Shown: positions 1 through 12,049 of the stretch, piece after piece
Layout: every line of letters starts with the position of its first letter
Numbering within the stretch: the first letter of the stretch is position 1
Position numbers and translations under genes: made by a program
Assembly: GCF_040954645.1 (NCBI RefSeq)
Contig: NC_092804.1
Coordinates: 91,683,862-91,747,861, forward strand
Direction: 5' to 3'
From: Diabrotica undecimpunctata
Lineage: Eukaryota > Arthropoda > Insecta > Coleoptera > Chrysomelidae
DNA: 64,000 bases
The notes under the pieces: generated by a model
What the model was told of the DNA's origin: nothing
The model's input: the letters and a program-made list of their open reading frames with translations, nothing else
The model's database searches: none

Positions 1-769
1 CTCATTTGTGAAATATCATCTATTCTCTGTTCCACATTTCTTATTTGATTATTATTTATTTGGATATTTTGTTGCATATCGTCTAATTTTTCTTCTGTCT
101 TTCTGCTGTCTTCGTTAATTTTTACTTCTAAGTTACATTTCTGCAACTCTATTTTCTGTTCTATATCTATCTTATTATCTTGAATAATCCCATTTACTTC
201 TGTCCTCTCATTTTCTATCCTTTTCTTGTAGTCATTTTTTTATCCATTTGTTTGTTTTTATCCAAAAGTTTTTTATCCATTTGTTTTTCTATTTGTTTTA
301 CAATTTTATTATTATTATCTTCTATTTTCTTTTCTAATTTTCTATAATTCCCTTCCAATTTCTGTTCCATTTTTTTCATGTCTTCTTTGACTTTATTTGA
401 ATTCTCTTCCATTTTTTTATGTCTTCTTTGATTTCTTTTAAATTCTCTTCCATTTTCTGTTCCATTTTTTTCATGTCTTCTTTGATTTCTTTTGAATTCT
501 CTTCCATTTTTTTCGTATTCTCTTCCATTTTCTGTTCCATTTTTTTTCATGTCTTCTTTGATTTCTTTTGAATTCTCTTCCATTGTCTTGTTCACCTGCA
601 TCATAAATGACATCAAAGCTGCCATATTGACATTTTCCTCTCTTTCTTGATTCATTTCTGCAGTATCTTGTGGAACTTGAACTAAAATCTCCTCTTGCAG
701 AGGTTGTATTTCTACTTCCACATCTTCTTCATTCTTTTTGCTTCTTGTACCTTTCTTTCGTTGAGACAT
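1..769 (-). pseudogene. gag: Ty3/Gypsy copy A, gag 5' part (broken, runs off window)
   Basis: This is the N-terminal part of the same gag that is intact at 53115-54764. It starts at the ATG complementary to 767-769 with MSQRKKGTRSKKNEED. A long charged coiled coil of KMEEN/SKEIKED-type heptads follows. In the stretch complementary to about 430-550 the reading frame slips, so the heptads are read as NGTENGRE and KRNQRRH instead of KMEQKMEEN and KEIKEDMKK. The end of the coil is also altered near 215-250. Homology continues to base 1 in another frame, so the copy extends beyond the window. Structural gag role is inferred from its place between leader and protease in the sister copies. Not functional as it stands. 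Confidence 0.8.
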
Positions 770-881
770 TCTGAGACTTTATTTGTTTAAATATAATTAA
801 AAATAAAATCTATAATTTTGTTCTTTCTAATGAAAATTAATTTAATTATATGAGAGCACTTATCTTCCCAAACTAATTCTT

Positions 882-2082
882 TTAAATAGAGAACCCCTGA
901 AATTCTTATGACACTAATTTAATTCTATTAACAAAATTTAGTACATTTCTGTCACTGAATGCCTAAATGAAACTGTTCTCCAAAATAAAGATTTTAATCA
1001 CCACTTAATGTCTTTGTTCTCAGCCTCGGTTATTTTTCTTTTGTAAATTTGCCTTGCCAAATACTCCACAATGTTTTACTTATCAGCTTCCACCATTTTA
1101 GAATATTTTTCTTCTTAATAGTATTTAAAAATCAGTAAAATATTGTTCTTTCCTCTTTTCTATTTATTCTTCTTTCTAATAATCTTTTTTCCTCTTCCAA
1201 TCACCAATCACCATAATATATTAACTCCAATCCAACATACATTAACTCCAATAAATATATCTCCAATCACAATATACATAACATAATTTTTAATCTTCAA
1301 TAATCTTCTCTTTGTTCTGTTTCTTAATCTTCATTGAACTTACTATATTGAACATCTGGACCTTCTGACTGACTATCTTGAAATTATGACCGACTGACTT
1401 ATACTGACTTCATACTGACTGCTTACTAACTGTCTTTTTTTTAAATCACCGAGTATTTATATCTTTTCAATGTTCCAGAATCATCTGGAAAGAAATCATA
1501 TTCGAATTGTTCTATTTTCTAAATATATGAATGTTCTCGAATAATATATATATGTTCGAATATTTCCAGTTCACAGACATAATCATGTTCGCGAAGGTTC
1601 TACCGTAAACAAAGATTAAATTCTGTGTTCTAGAGAATTCTTTACTTCTCTATCGAGAATTTTATTGACATTTAGGCTTTTCAGATCAGAATATATACTT
1701 ATATGCAATTTAAACTCCTTAAATTAACAAATTACACCATTTTAAATCCGTAATTATTTGTAAACTAAACATTCCAAATCAACAAATAACCCTACTTTAC
1801 ATTCGTAATTATCATTTAACTGTCACTTATTCAGAGTATATTTGGTTGCCTATGCACATGGCTCACTTAAATATATCATAATTATTAAAAAAAAAACTTT
1901 TTCCACTTATTATATGCTCATTTCTTAAGAATACCCTCATATAAATAATTTTTATAATATTCTCTAGTATTAAAACTTATTAAAATAACCAAATACTTTT
2001 TATATCTAATATTATCTAGTATATAACTTATAAATTATTTTTTTTAACACTATTTTTCTTTCTCCTATGTTTAATATCATCT

Positions 2083-2084
<2 letters not shown>
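882..2084 (-). repeat. LTR of Gypsy copy A (diverged, 5' LTR)
   Basis: Read on the minus strand this matches the 1455-bp LTR at 49461-50915. It has the same TGA(G/A)ATGATATT-type start at the 2084 end, the same 'TTATAAGTTATATACTA' block and the same region near the TATTTATA box. It is about 250 bp shorter and clearly more diverged. The inner end runs from LTR sequence straight into the leader (CTCTATTTAAAAG), and the tRNA primer site seen in copy C is missing. The outer end abuts an (AT)n tract. The inner boundary is approximate. Confidence 0.7.
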
Positions 2085-2173
<89 letters not shown>

Positions 2174-2312
2174 TTAAATTTACTATTTCGTTGTGGGTAA
2201 TATTATATTCAACAGCGATGCCAAATTTCTGATGCTAAAATGATTGGTAATGGAAGTGGGATATACATTTTCATGTATATAATGGCAGCGAGTAAACGGT
2301 AAAACCCTGAAC

Positions 2313-2371
<59 letters not shown>
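2085..2371. repeat. Two (AT)n microsatellites flanking a 143-bp unassigned segment
   Basis: Pure or nearly pure AT runs lie at 2085-2171 and 2315-2371. The segment 2172-2314 between them has no coding potential that I recognise. Both tracts are adjoined by LTR termini of the same Gypsy family, at 2084 and 2372. Copy C's LTR also starts directly after an (AT)n run. Confidence 0.85.
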
Positions 2372-2375
<4 letters not shown>

Positions 2376-3820
2376 ATGATGTGTTTTTTGTTTGAATGAT
2401 GAGCAATGAGTATTTTTAATAATATAGGGTTTTTATCGCGGTTCTCAAAGAATTAGTTTGTAAGTACTTTTTTAAATTATCTTTATTATAACTATTATGA
2501 AACACACATATATATCTAACCTAGCCAATGTAAATTTAAAATAAACTATCTTTAAATTGATGTTCTTATAAAACTAATTAAATTCTATAGACAATGTAAA
2601 ATTTAAACAAACTATCTTCAAAATTGAAATTGTTATGACACTAACTAAATTATATTAACAAAATTTTGTACCTTTCTTTCACTGAATGCCTAAACGAACT
2701 GTTTTCCACTATATAGATTCTAATCACCACTGAATGTCTTCGTACTTCAGTTATCCTTGTTTTTTGTGAAATTACTTTTTCCAATTATCAGCTTCTACCA
2801 ATTTAAGATATAGTTTTCTTCACCAGCATTTATACACCACCAACCAAACCAGCAAACACCATTTATATTTATTCTTCTTTTCAATATACCAATATCCAAT
2901 TATTATAAGTTGATTTACACTAATCTCCAATCATAATATAATTTTAATTCCTTCCAATGTCCATCCAATATTCTTCTAATATACTTTTATAATCTTCAAT
3001 AATTATTTGTGTATAATTATAAATGTGCATTAAATATATGCATAATTTTTAATCTTCATTTAACTCACTATATTAAACAATTGGACTATCTCCAACTAAC
3101 TTTCATATTTCTTATTAAACTGCTTGACTGACTTACTAAAACTGTGAACAATTGACTTCACTAACTAATCTACTAACTTTCATAATAAACTGCTTGACTT
3201 CTGACTAAAAACTCCCATCTTGAATCCAAATCACGGGTATTTATATCTTTTTGAATATTCTAGAATCATCTGGTAAGAGATCATGTTCCAATTTCGTTCT
3301 ATTTCTTCGATATGGATGTTCTCGAAAAAAATATCTGTTCCATCCACCGACATAATCATTATTCCAGAATGTTCGACCGTAAACAATGGTCACACTCTGC
3401 ACTCTGGAGAATTCGTTAATGTTCCATTGATAATTTTGTTGACATTTAGGCTTTTCAGATCAGAATAAACATTCAAATTAGTAACTAACACTCTAATTTA
3501 ATAAAATACACATTTCAAACAATCTATTATTATAACCCCACTTTATATTCCTAAAAATTTCCTAAAATGTCACTTGGAGACAGAGTTTGTATAGTTGGTT
3601 GCCTAGTCACATGGCTCACTTGAATATATCTACCACATTATAATTACTAAAATACAACTTTTTACAATTATTATATGCTAATTTCTTAAAATGCCCTCAC
3701 ATAAATATATTTTTATTAAATTCTCTAGTATTTAACTTCTTAAAATAACCAAATACTTGTTATATCTAAAATTATCTAGTATATAACTTATAAATTAATT
3801 TTTTAAACAATATCATTTCA
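2372..3820 (-). repeat. 3' LTR of Gypsy copy B
   Basis: On the minus strand this is a 1449-bp LTR starting TGAAATGATATTG (complement of 3820) and ending CATCATAACA (complement of 2372). It is nearly collinear with 58564-60023. A TATAAATA box lies on the minus strand at 3238-3245, at the position equivalent to the TATA box of copy C. The sequence just upstream on the minus strand is the G-rich stretch TTTTGGGGTGT, where a polypurine-type plus-strand primer would lie. Confidence 0.9.
3238..3245 (-). promoter_or_regulatory. TATA box in LTR of Gypsy copy B
   Basis: The plus-strand bases read TATTTATA, giving TATAAATA on the minus strand. It sits in the middle of the LTR, at the same place as in copy C. 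Assignment as the RNA polymerase II core promoter is inferred from position. Confidence 0.5.
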
Positions 3821-4339
3821 ACACCCCAAAATTAAATTTAAAATAAATAATTTACTTATTATTTTTTTAAATATTAATTTTCTTATCCACATACCTTAGT
3901 AATTATAATAAATGAAATAATTTAATTTCCTATTTTAATTGTTCTATCAAATACATTCCTGTTCGCTGTCTATGTCAAAACAGAGAACAACGGAGCACAG
4001 TTCGGCTATTCTATGGTCAAACTGTCATGTCAAATGGAGCAATGGATATTATACCAGAGAATAAAATATAACCTTAATTAAAAATATAATCTATATTGTG
4101 TTCTGTTTATTTATAGACAAAATCTAGCAATTATTTCCATTCAAAATAACTTTCATCAATATAAATTGGTAAGTTTTTCCACTTTATTATATTAGAAAGA
4201 CATTTTTATAGCAATTATAGTATCAATTTTGTGTCTAACCCCAAATTATGATTTTTAGGGTACAAATTAATTTCCATATATACAAAATTCAACAAGTATG
4301 ATGTCAAATTGATTCAAAATAATGAAATCTACCATCTAT

Positions 4340-5749
4340 TTAACAAATCAAGTCTATTGAATAAAATGGATATATCAGTAAGCTGTTAGTATTTTTATAA
4401 TTAGTGTTAAGTTTATAACCTAGATATATGACTTCTTTTTGAAAAAATGTACATTTTTCTTGATTTAGTTTAACTCCAACTTTATCTAATCTATTTATTA
4501 TAATTTTTAGGTGTTTCTCATGATCTTCAGCAGTTTTAGAAAAAATTAATATATCATCAATGTAGTGAATTACAAAATGTTCATATTGATCCAAAATATC
4601 ATGAAGACATCTACATAGAGCACTGCAAAATGATTGAAGTCCAAATGGTACTACTTTGAATTGATATACTACTCCATCTATCTGAAATCCTGTATACTGT
4701 CTACTTTTTCTTTCTAGAGGCATTAACCAGAAACTATGCTGTAAATCGATTTTAGTAAAAAATGACATTCCTGTAATTCTTCCTAGTATTCCATCTATAC
4801 TCATTGGTGCTTCAAATTGCTTTTCAGTAATCTTGTTAATATTCCTTGCATCCAAACATAACCTGATTTCACCTGATCTTTTTCGTACTACTACTATGGG
4901 GTTAATAAAACGTGTGTCTGCCTTCTCAATGATCCCATCTTCTAACATATTATTAATTGTTTTGTTTACTTCTTCTCTGTATTTATATGGTATTGGGTAT
5001 GATTTTGTTTTAAAATCTTTTTCTTCTTTAACTTTTATACTATGGATATAATTTTGTGCAATTCTATTTTCTTTATTGACAAGTCCATTGTGTTGCTGCA
5101 ATATGGAAATGACTATTGATTTATATTCTTCAGGGCAATTTAAAACTTTCATCATATCTTCTTCTTTACAAATAACATTATTCTTCATTATGTACTCATT
5201 ATTCCTTGCTTCCAATTTTACGCACTCCGCCTCGTAGGCATCCATCTGCTTAAAATTTCCATTCCTTAAATATTCACTACAATAATTATTCTTTACATTC
5301 TTTTGGGACATTTCCCTATCATCAAAATACATTTCTTCTTCATAAACATCATTATTTTCTTTTAATAATATCCTATCAACTCTTATTCCTTCTTCCACCT
5401 CATCTTTCTGCATAAATTTAATTATTTGCCCTTCCAAAGTTACCATTTTTTCTTCAAAATCTATCTTTACATTCTTCTTTTCCAATTCATCATTTCCCAT
5501 TAATATATCAACACATAAATCCTTGACAATAAATCCTTGCATATTAATTTCTTTATTAAGAATATTAATTTTAAAATTGGCTAGTTTATCAATTTCACCC
5601 AACTTCTTATTATTTGCACCAACAATTTTAATTTTTGGAATCTTTATTATATCTGATAATTTTAATGTATTAAAAATAAAATTCTCCGAGACTAAAGTAC
5701 TTTCTGAACCAGTATCTATCATAATCTTAATCATTTTATTTTTGGCCAA
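4340..5749 (-). pseudogene. pol: Gypsy copy B pol, truncated after RT
   Basis: The protein keeps an aspartic protease with the DTGS active site near its N-terminus (MIDTGSESTLVSENF) and an RT with the YIDD catalytic motif (HYIDDILIFSKT). It then ends abruptly after the LGYKLNT block, with a short unrelated tail before the stop. RNase H and integrase are missing. Compared with the intact pol at 54875-58063, sequence jumps from just after RT into the 3' untranslated region, with a short shared TTAACAC at the junction. This suggests a microhomology-type deletion. The ATG-less N-terminal start suggests expression as a gag-pol fusion, as in copy C. Confidence 0.85.
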
Positions 5750-5859
5750 AGCATTTATATAAATTAAATTAATAGATTCAATAATTTTATCTTCATCTAG
5801 AGAAATAAATTCAGAAGGTTTTTCATAATAGCAATGGCCTAACTTGTAATTCAGAAAGT

Positions 5860-7485
5860 TTACTGCACAAAATTTTGATTATTAGAATTCTCAGATTGTA
5901 TCTGACCACTTGGATCTGATGTCCTATCTCTTTCCCTACTATGACTTCTACTCACATTTTCTTGCCTTGTACTATTTCGTTCCCTGTCTTCGCAGCTTCT
6001 ATTCCTTCGAACACAATTTATCTGTCTGTTATAATTAGGTCGTTCTGTATTTCTTCTATTGTTAAAATCTTGTCTATTATTATTAGTACTGTTATTAAAA
6101 TGTTGTCTATTATAATTACTGTTATTATTATTAAAATTTTGTAAATTATTACCATATCTAGTATTATTGTTATATGATTGTCTATATTGTTGATTATCAT
6201 TTTTATTATATTGAAAGTTATTATTGTTTTTTCTGTTGTTATTATTACTTGTCATATTACCTCTTTGTATTCTTTGAATAAAATTAATAAAACTATCTAT
6301 TGTTTGAATATTTTGTACAGTTACTGTTTGCACCACATCAGCATCAAAATGTCTAGATACATTTAAGACTGTTTCATCCTCTCTAAGTGGTGGTTCTAAA
6401 TATTTTGCAACTGTTATCAGTTTTAATGCATAATCTACCATATTTGATTTTAAATTGTGATTATACTTTCCAAAATATAGAATTTCTCTAAACTTTGCTT
6501 GCTCTAATTCACCCCAATAATAATTTAAAAATTTATTTTCAAATGTTTGAAAGTTATCTAAATCATTTTCAATACTAGCAAACCAAGTTGCTGCATTGTC
6601 ATTTAATGTCATTCTAATATAATCTTTAATATCATTAATATTATTCACAAATCTTAATTTATGTTTTAAACTATTTATGTATACTCTAGGATGCAAATTT
6701 TTTATATTACCAGAGAATTTAATCCCAGTCTCATTTGTTAAATTTAAGTAAGGTCTCCCTATGTCTCTCATTTGTGAAATATCATCTATTCTCTGTTCCA
6801 CATTTCTTATTTGATTACTATTTATTTGGATATTTTGTTGTATATCGTCTAATTTTTCTTCTGTGTTTCTCCTGTCTTCGTTAATTTTTACTTCTAAGTT
6901 ACATTTCTGTAACTCTATTTTCTGTTCTATATCTATTTTATTATCTTGAATAATCCTCTTTACTTCTGTCCTCTCATTGTCTATCCTTTTCTTGTAGTCA
7001 TTCCGTATACTTTTTATTTCATTTGCAACTTTTTTCTCTGCAGCTTCAAGTTTTTTTTCCATTTGTTTTACAATTTTGTTATTATTATCTTCTATTTTCT
7101 TTTCTAATTTTCTATAATTCTCTTCCAATTTCTGTTCCATTTTTTTCATGTCTTCTTTGACTTCTTTTGAATTCTCTTTCAATTTTTTTATGTCTTCTTT
7201 GATTTCTTTTGAATTCTCTTCCATTTTTTTCGTATTCTCTTCCATTTTCTGTTCCATTTTTTTCATGTCTTCTTTGATTTCTTTTGAATTCTCTTCCATT
7301 GTCTTCTTCATCTGCATCATTAATGACATCAAAGCTGCCATATTGACATTTTCCTCTCTTTCTGGATTCATTTCTGCAGTATCTTGTGGAACTTGAACTA
7401 AACTCTCCTCTTGTATAGGTTGTGTTTCTACTTCCACATCTTCTTCATTCTTTTTGCTTCTTGTACCTTTCTTTCCTTGAGACAT
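5860..7485 (-). CDS. gag: Gypsy copy B Gag (541 aa)
   Basis: An open frame starts with MSQGKKGTRSKKNEED. Residues about 60-240 form a long coiled coil rich in Lys, Glu and Asn, with repeated KKMEEN/KEIKED heptads. A middle globular part (FSGNIKNLHPRVYINSLK, then WFASIENDLDNFQTFENKF) resembles retrotransposon Gag capsid domains. The C-terminus is an Asn/Arg/Gln-rich tail (NNNRKNNNNFQYN, YNRQHFNN repeats) ending in an Arg/Ser-rich segment. I see no CCHC zinc knuckle, so the basic N/R-rich tail may bind RNA instead (inference). The frame is intact although pol of this copy is truncated. The coil repeats differ in number and order from copy C. Confidence 0.85.
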   Translation of the reverse strand: MSQGKKGTRSKKNEEDVEVETQPIQEESLVQVPQDTAEMNPEREENVNMAALMSLMMQMKKTMEENSKEIKEDMKKMEQKMEENTKKMEENSKEIKEDIKKLKENSKEVKEDMKKMEQKLEENYRKLEKKIEDNNNKIVKQMEKKLEAAEKKVANEIKSIRNDYKKRIDNERTEVKRIIQDNKIDIEQKIELQKCNLEVKINEDRRNTEEKLDDIQQNIQINSNQIRNVEQRIDDISQMRDIGRPYLNLTNETGIKFSGNIKNLHPRVYINSLKHKLRFVNNINDIKDYIRMTLNDNAATWFASIENDLDNFQTFENKFLNYYWGELEQAKFREILYFGKYNHNLKSNMVDYALKLITVAKYLEPPLREDETVLNVSRHFDADVVQTVTVQNIQTIDSFINFIQRIQRGNMTSNNNNRKNNNNFQYNKNDNQQYRQSYNNNTRYGNNLQNFNNNNSNYNRQHFNNSTNNNRQDFNNRRNTERPNYNRQINCVRRNRSCEDRERNSTRQENVSRSHSRERDRTSDPSGQIQSENSNNQNFVQ

Positions 7486-7616
7486 TTTGAGACTTTACTT
7501 GTTCAAATATAATTAAAATTAAAATCTATACTTTTTTCTTTCTACTGATAATTAATTTAATTATATGAGAGCACTTATCTTCCTATCTTTTTTGGAAATA
7601 ACACGAGTAACATGAA

Positions 7617-7617
<1 letters not shown>

Positions 7618-7649
<32 letters not shown>

Positions 7650-7650
7650 A
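7618..7650. repeat. (TTA)n microsatellite at element junction
   Basis: About 11 TTA units separate the Gypsy copy B leader from a CR1-like non-LTR fragment. In minus orientation it is an (AAT)n run, which could be the microsatellite-like 3' tail of that non-LTR element. The same flanking bases (AATATTCATGTTACTCGTG on the minus strand) border the (AAT)n of copy C at 52970-53000. Confidence 0.85.
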
Positions 7651-8500
7651 TGATATTGAGCCAAAGCAGAGCTTATGTGGCCCAAATTACAAAATATTTG
7701 TATGTATTAAACTAAATATTATAATATAAATCAAATTTTCTCACAAAGTAAAAATAAAAATAATTTTCAAAAGAATTAGTACTTACAAAAATTCTTGCAA
7801 TAATAGCAAATTACAAAAATACAAATATTACAAAGTATACATAAGTTTTCAAAGGAAAAAAAAACCCACCGATATAGTTAACATAAGACTACGTATAATT
7901 TTTTGTTCGTTTTCATCAAACTTGTTTTTAAAAGTAGTTAAACTAGTAGCCTCTACTATGTCGTCACGTAAACTGTTTAATTTATAAAAAGTTTTGCCTC
8001 ACAGTGGTTTTAAAAGACTCCTTTTTCAATTTATAGTTATGACCTCTTAGTCTAGCATCTTCGTTAATATTAAAAAAGTTAGATGTTCTCCAAAAATCCC
8101 TCCTAAGAATTCTATAAGTAGATGTGACATCATCTCTTTCTAGTCTATGAGTTAATGGAGACAACTTGAGCTTTCTTAGTCGGGTTTCATAGTCTAATCT
8201 TCCATAATTAAAAGGTAACTTAATAGCTCTTCGTTGTACTTCTTCTAATAAATTAATGTCTCTTTGCAAATGATATGACCAAACTGACACTGCAAATTCT
8301 AGGTGAGGTCTGACATAACTTTTGTAGAGATTCAAAAACAAGTCTGAAGATATTCTATGAAAAGCTTTTGTAATAAATAATAAAGCAGAGTTCGCTTTAC
8401 TAACTACTTTTGCTGTTTAAGTAGACCAACTTAATGTTTGGTTGACCGTAACACTAAACTCCATCCCAAAAATATATACCGGAATTAGAAGATGTAAATG
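7651..8500 (-). pseudogene. CR1-like non-LTR retrotransposon, end of reverse transcriptase ORF2
   Basis: An open stretch at 7982-8341 encodes LYKSYVRPHLEFAVSVWS, then LQRDINLLEEVQRRAIKL, followed by a region with RLKLSPLTHRLERDD. This is the typical thumb/connection region after the RT domain in CR1- and L2-type elements. Upstream (8342-8460) the frame continues in broken form. The segment 7651-7981 would be the 3' untranslated region, ending in the (AAT)n tail. The RT catalytic core and endonuclease are missing. Clade assignment is by motif feel only. Confidence 0.6.
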
Positions 8501-8569
8501 ACAAAAAGTCAGAAAACTTAGCATGTAAAGAAGCAATATTAGTCTAAAAAATATTTATTGTTGTCAACT

Positions 8570-9130
8570 GTATTCGTTTTTTGCGGCAGTTTGTTGGTTA
8601 GTACTAATAATAGTTGGAACTTTATTAATATACTTTAGTAGTTTACGTTTTTCCAGTTGCTCTCGCACTTTATTCAAATAGTTTATTTGATATTTAGTTA
8701 AGTCATCCTTTAATTGAATTTTAGAAACTTTTTTTTCCTAACAACCTCATCTTATTGCACAACATAAATAGTGGACTAGGATTATCTGCAAATTTAACCT
8801 TTAATGGCCTAGGTTTATTACTATTAATAATCTTTCCAATACACGAAAAACGCGGAAACTGATAACGAATATTTGCTTCTTGTATACAGTCCTCGAACTC
8901 CATTGAGTTAGTTTGAAAAGGTTGTTCCGTGGCTTCGAGGCGATCCTCAATCAATGCGAGTCTATGTGATAACTTGAAATTAAATCAGTTAATTTATTGA
9001 ACTTATCTTCGAATGTACAGCAACTATTACAGACGATTCTTAATGACCTCTATTTTGTCCTAGTTATTCTTATAACTTTTTCTTGTGCAATATCTAGACA
9101 TACAATTTGGACTTCTTTTCATCTTTTATT
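8570..9130 (-). pseudogene. Non-LTR ORF1-like remnant
   Basis: At 8721-8954 a 77-residue open stretch contains NKPRPLKVKFADNPSPLF. Downstream on the minus strand, in another frame, comes YLNKVREQLEKRKLLKYIN. This pattern (RP(L/I)KV..., then Y...LR.EL..R) is typical of ORF1 proteins of insect non-LTR elements. Further upstream, 8955-9130 carries a degenerate coding remnant with closely spaced cysteines. Orientation and order fit one internally deleted element together with the RT end at 7651-8500. Confidence 0.45.
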
Positions 9131-10203
9131 GAGTTGCTGAAACTTGACTAGCTCAATATTTTATTACTGCTAATGATTTCTCACATTTCGGCTCTAGAAG
9201 CTACAGGTAAAAGTACGGCTAACAGCAGACAATAATTTATTGATTTTTTTAACACTTGATATTTCAACAGTAAGTAGTAAATAATTGAAAAACCATAATA
9301 AAAATACGTGGTATGAACTTACCTTTTAACTGTAATATGCGTTTGTTATCACTTACCACTTTTGAATATTTTAAAATTAATTAAGCCACTCTTTTTATCA
9401 ACGACCAGATTCTTTTTGAATCCTATCTTAATATTATTTAAAAACGAACTAAAAATATACACACATATTTTATATCATTAGAACCGTAATTGAAAATCCT
9501 ATAAAATGTTAAGATGATATATACAAAGAGTATAATAATACAGATTTCTCTAGAAGTGACAAATTAATATTTAGACAGTTGTATTACTAATTGGCTATTA
9601 TGCCTATATTATTTCTTTGCGAAAGTTGAAGAAAATTAAAAGAAGATAAACTTTCATAATCTTGGTTTTATAGGGCGGGGAGTAATTTAACAACTAAAGG
9701 CAATATAGGTGTTTCTATTTTCATAAATTAAAAAAAACCATAGCAAGTGAGAATCACTTTTTAAATTTTATTTTTCAATTTTTCAAATGTATCTTGTCTA
9801 GGTTGCCACCTATCTGGAAACCGTTCATGATAAATTCTAGCTGATAGTAATACATTTTTATTGCATTCCTCCAATATCCAGATCATATTTACCATTTCAT
9901 CAGTAGTAAAATTCATTATTGCTAATTTAAATTGAATTAATTACTGAATTATTAAATAATGATTGTTGCTAATTTACGGTGTACCCCAATACTGAATTAA
10001 TAAACAATAATGTCAAACTGTCAGTTTCTGACAAATCAATCATTGCCAACTCACAATAATTAATGGTAGACGTTAAAATATCTACCAAATTAATACTTTG
10101 ATGGAAAAATAAAAATATCTAGAAAACTGAAAACTTTAGGTATAGGGAGTACTTCATAAAATTTAAAGTACTATATTAGTAATTTTCGAGATTGATATAA
10201 AAT
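9131..10203. other. Unassigned AT-rich stretch
   Basis: No ORF with recognisable content, no clear repeat structure and no RNA gene seen on either strand. Confidence 0.5.
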
Positions 10204-10570
10204 ACAGGGTGTTCTATTTAAAATTACCAAGAAAATAATGTACTTCCATTTTGACTTACCTTGTATTTGATTTAACGAATATTACAAAAAGGAATATGTT
10301 TTATAATGTTTAATAATTATTAAAAAACTATGGTTGTAATAGATCAATGTTCCTGTACTCCTTTTTAATTATACAGGGAGTTAAACTTGATAAGATTTTC
10401 AGGTAATATTGGTTATAACTTTTTAAATACCCGGTATAACATAATAAAACTTTACATTGTTGTGATGTGGAAGTGAAGCAGATTTCAAATTTAAAATTTA
10501 ATAAAATACAGAGAGTTCCATTAAAAAAAAACATAACTTTGGCCTGTAACCATCTTATGGAACACCCTGT
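10204..10570. repeat. Small inverted-repeat (MITE-like) element
   Basis: The segment begins ACAGGGTGTTC and ends GAACACCCTGT, a perfect 11-bp terminal inverted repeat 367 bp apart. Further partial copies of the CAGGGTG / CACCCTG motif occur inside and just outside (for example near 10640). It has no transposase. ACAGGGTGTTC-type ends recur in insect interspersed repeats, to my recollection. Family not assigned. Confidence 0.5.
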
Positions 10571-10644
10571 AAGATTGTAATTATTTTTGTAATTTTTACT
10601 ATAACAGATCTATTAAGCTTCCTCACACTAATTAATCAATCACC

Positions 10645-10648
<4 letters not shown>

Positions 10649-10734
<86 letters not shown>
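10649..10734. repeat. (AT)n microsatellite
   Basis: About 43 consecutive AT units, directly following another CACCCTGT motif. Confidence 0.95.
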
Positions 10735-10739
<5 letters not shown>

Positions 10740-11880
10740 TACATTTTAATATACCTACAATACATACAACACAATACAAAATATAGAAAATATCATTTTG
10801 GTTTTACGTGGTAGATCAACGGTCGGTGGTAGATCAACGTGGTAGACGGTCGGTAAGGAATAAACTAAAGATAATAGATTTACTTTCCGTTTAACTAAAT
10901 GTAATCCTCTCCTACTATTCTTTTTAAAAGGCATATTGTCCGAACACTAAAACTAATGCTAATACTAATATAAAAATTACCACTAATACGTTATGCAAGG
11001 AACACTATTGTTTATTAATACTAAAATAATTAACTAAAAACGCCTAAATAGGTTTTTAAAACTAAATAGTTTTTTTTATAGATATAATACTTATAGAGTG
11101 TAAATTTTATGATATCGTACTTTCAAAATAAAAGTTGTAGTATCTACTATTCTGTAACTCTGTAAGTTTCAGCATGACCAGTTCAAAATTCAAACCGATA
11201 ACATTCCTATTAAATTTTGTTATAATCTGCCAAAGTGGTGTACAAAGTAATTGATATGGCAACCCTGTTAGTATGACGTTTCGTTTGAAGCGTTTCGAAG
11301 CCAAACGTATATCGATGATAAATACTTCCATTGCTTTAGATGGAGCCATAGTACATGGGGGCTATATACTCTGGATGTAGCCATCTCCCTACATTACAAT
11401 TTGAAGGAGGCAGCTCAAGAAAAAATTCTTATTTAACGAGATTTTTAATATGTTTAGGAAAAATATTTAACGTTTTATTGCAAATATTTTCCACCTTTAC
11501 AGTTTTATAATGTGATTAAAAAATTTTTCGGTTTCTTAGCGGTAGGTTTATTGTAAGCAGGAACATATTATTTTTTCCTATTGGGATAAAACTGTAAATT
11601 CAAAAACGTCATAAGTATTTCTTATAATTATATCTTGATGCTGTAAAAATATTAACAAAATCCTGTTTGGTTTTCCCGCTTTATACTTGGAAAAAGGTAG
11701 TTTTTTTGAGTTTTTTCAACAACGAAAACATGAAGTTTGCTTAAAAGTTGTCAAAATACTTCTAGTCATCACATATAAGTAGAAGTTGGGTCGGTTGGGA
11801 GACCCCCTCCACTCCCACTCTGACGCCACAAGCTCCACTAACGTCGCATGCCCCTCCCACCAAGATGGCGGCTGACAGCT
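10735..11880. other. Unassigned stretch with no supported gene
   Basis: Short open frames (for example 80 codons on the minus strand at 11107-11349) show no recognisable domain. Short direct repeats of GGTAGATCAACG and GACGGTCGGTAAGG occur at 10808-10860. Confidence 0.5.
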
Positions 11881-11883
11881 GTC

Positions 11884-12000
11884 ATCCGTCAAACGTGAAG
11901 ATAGCGTTAATTCTTCTTTTCGTATGTCATCGTTCAAACGTGAATATAGCGTAAATTCTTCTTCTTTTCGTATGACATCGTTCAAACGTGAAGATAGGTA
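11884..12000. repeat. Tandem duplication, about 55-bp unit
   Basis: The block GTTCAAACGTGAAGATAG ... TTCTTCTTTTCGTATG is present in two full copies plus a partial third. The copies differ by a few substitutions and a 3-bp length change. Confidence 0.7.
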
Positions 12001-12049
12001 GTAGATAAACAGAGTGACTTCTCGAGCGGAAGTGACGTCACACTAGGCC

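Larger units (their letters stand above)
2372..7617 (-). mobile_element. Ty3/Gypsy retrotransposon copy B, internally deleted and lacking its 5' LTR
   Basis: Order on the minus strand: leader (7486-7617), gag, truncated pol, 3' untranslated stretch (3821-4339), 3' LTR. The 5' LTR and primer site are absent: homology to copy C stops at the (TTA)n run at 7618, where a different non-LTR element begins. Pol lost about 1.86 kb between the end of RT and the 3' untranslated region. The copy is therefore non-autonomous. The 3' untranslated part keeps blocks shared with 58070-58560. Confidence 0.85.

Noticed and set aside
5941..7396. Plus-strand Ile/Ser/Phe-rich frames opposite Gypsy gag (and mirror frames at 53204-54698)
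   Set aside because: Antisense of Asn/Lys/Glu-rich gag repeats.
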